From Lentisphaerota bacterium (GTDB lineage: Bacteria > Verrucomicrobiota > Lentisphaeria > Victivallales > GWF2-50-93), in NCBI GenBank assembly GCA_025360875.1, contig JANYBI010000163.1, positions 1-6,528 on the forward strand: 6,528 nucleotides of DNA, in the 5' to 3' direction. The notes under the pieces were generated by a model. That model was not told the DNA's origin and made no database searches. It saw nothing but the letters and a program-made list of their open reading frames with translations. A program made the position numbers and the translations under genes. Every line of letters starts with the position of its first letter. Position 1 is the first letter of the stretch. Of the stretch, positions 5,882-6,528 are shown one piece after another.

Positions 5882-6528
5882 TGTCGCCGACTCATTTTGC
5901 GTTGAATAAATACCGCCACAAGGTAAGTGACACTTGCCGTCAAGGCAGCAAAGACGGGGGCCAGCAATAAACTGCCAATCCACCATTCGGCTAAACGATA
6001 GTGCATCTGTGTGCAGAGCGTTGTGAAGGTGAATTCGGTCAGCCAGGTTCCATTGAGCAGCCAATAACCCAGTTCAATGCATAGGAGCGGAGCAAACGGA
6101 GGTATGAAAAGATTCTGAATTAGCAGGGGCAGTACCAAGTTCAAATGAAGACGGGAGGCGACATAGACTATTACGATAGATTGAACCCCGGGAATCGGAA
6201 TTATGCCGATGATGGTACCGACAGCCGCGCCGGCGGCAAGTCCGGCGGGCGTAGTGTTTTCGCGCAGGAGGGAGGAAAAGAAAAGTGACAATGGGAAAAT
6301 CGAGAGCGATGGCTTTGGCTTAGGACGCAATCTCCTGACTGGTATCGGCAGTATCCGTCGCGCCAGAAGATGCGTGTGAATGCAGGAAATCCAGAAATTA
6401 TCTCCCCATGGCCGGAAATGCGATATTCTTTTCCCGGGTTCCGGATACCATGAACGTGCCCACGGCGGCCCGGTGACCGTCACCCATCCCGAGATCACCC
6501 GCTTTTTCATGCTCATCCCCGAAGCGGT
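5878..6528 (-). CDS. DUF2062 membrane protein, probably the C-terminal part of a GT2-DUF2062 fusion (runs off right edge)
   Basis: The frame is open to the right edge (216 codons plus stop), so the start is probably outside. An internal ATG at 6516 is available but not favoured. The C-terminal part carries a DUF2062-like domain: GLAAGAAVGTIIGIIPIPGV, then hydrophobic segments around IVIVYVASRL, LVLPLLIQNLFIPPFAPLL and SLLLAPVFAALTASVTYLVAVFI. The part before it (about 6465-6350) reads SWYPEPGKRISHFRPW and DNFWISCIHTHLL. This matches the end of family 2 glycosyltransferases, usually 'VYYPPxEERVSHFRPfrDFxRISxLNTxLL', which I recall fused to DUF2062. The catalytic DxD region would lie beyond the edge. 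A role in glycosyl transfer to a lipid at the inner membrane is inferred. The stop TGA overlaps the acyltransferase ATG, so the two proteins are probably made together, as GT2 and LPLAT activities are in APE clusters. Confidence 0.75.
   Translation of the reverse strand, partial: TASGMSMKKRVISGWVTVTGPPWARSWYPEPGKRISHFRPWGDNFWISCIHTHLLARRILPIPVRRLRPKPKPSLSIFPLSLFFSSLLRENTTPAGLAAGAAVGTIIGIIPIPGVQSIVIVYVASRLHLNLVLPLLIQNLFIPPFAPLLCIELGYWLLNGTWLTEFTFTTLCTQMHYRLAEWWIGSLLLAPVFAALTASVTYLVAVFIQRKMSRRQ

Noticed and set aside
4970..6064. A longer acyltransferase starting at 6064 (364 residues).
   Set aside because: The extra 61 residues lie over the DUF2062 coding frame and show no family similarity; the ATGA overlap at 5881 is a typical coupled start.

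Overview
This window looks like part of a lipid or polyketide biosynthesis cluster from a Gram-negative bacterium. Two predicted exported or lipid-anchored proteins and a membrane acyltransferase of the lipid A type point to an outer membrane. Base composition is close to balanced, and no gene fixes the phylum. The closest known system is the aryl polyene (APE) / flexirubin family of type II (free-standing) polyketide pathways. In that family a canonical ketosynthase works with a cysteine-less ketosynthase-like partner, small acyl carrier proteins, an LpxL/HtrB-type acyltransferase and a glycosyltransferase family 2 protein. The assignment to this family rests on recognised motifs and gene order, not on a database search.

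Layout. From right to left on the minus strand: (a) 6528-5878 is the 3' part of a membrane gene with a DUF2062 domain, probably the tail of a glycosyltransferase-2/DUF2062 fusion, and it runs off the right edge. (b) 5881-4970 is an LpxL/HtrB-like acyltransferase coupled to (a) by an ATGA stop/start overlap. (c) 4364-4966, the only plus-strand gene, is a small lipoprotein whose stop lies 3 bp from the stop of (b). (d) 4141-2897 is a serine hydrolase of the class C beta-lactamase / DD-peptidase fold with an export signal, divergent from (c). (e) 2794 to the left edge is a tight run of carrier protein, ketosynthase, cysteine-less ketosynthase-like partner, second carrier protein and the start of a condensation-domain-like acyltransferase. 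Every gap in this run is under 20 bp.

How the parts could work together (inference). The ketosynthase and its partner would extend an acyl chain held on the carrier proteins. The condensation-like protein and the LpxL/HtrB-like enzyme would move the finished acyl chain to an acceptor. The GT2/DUF2062 protein would supply or decorate a lipid or sugar acceptor at the membrane. The two exported proteins would act in the periplasm or outer membrane. Ketoreductase, dehydratase, starter-unit ligase and MMPL exporter genes expected of an APE-type pathway are not in this window and would lie outside it if present.

The longest stretch without a gene is about 220 bp (4142-4363), or 159 bp if the hydrolase starts at 4204. 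It holds a possible extended -10 promoter and a clear ribosome binding site for the lipoprotein. No RNA gene, CRISPR array, insertion sequence or convincing terminator was seen.
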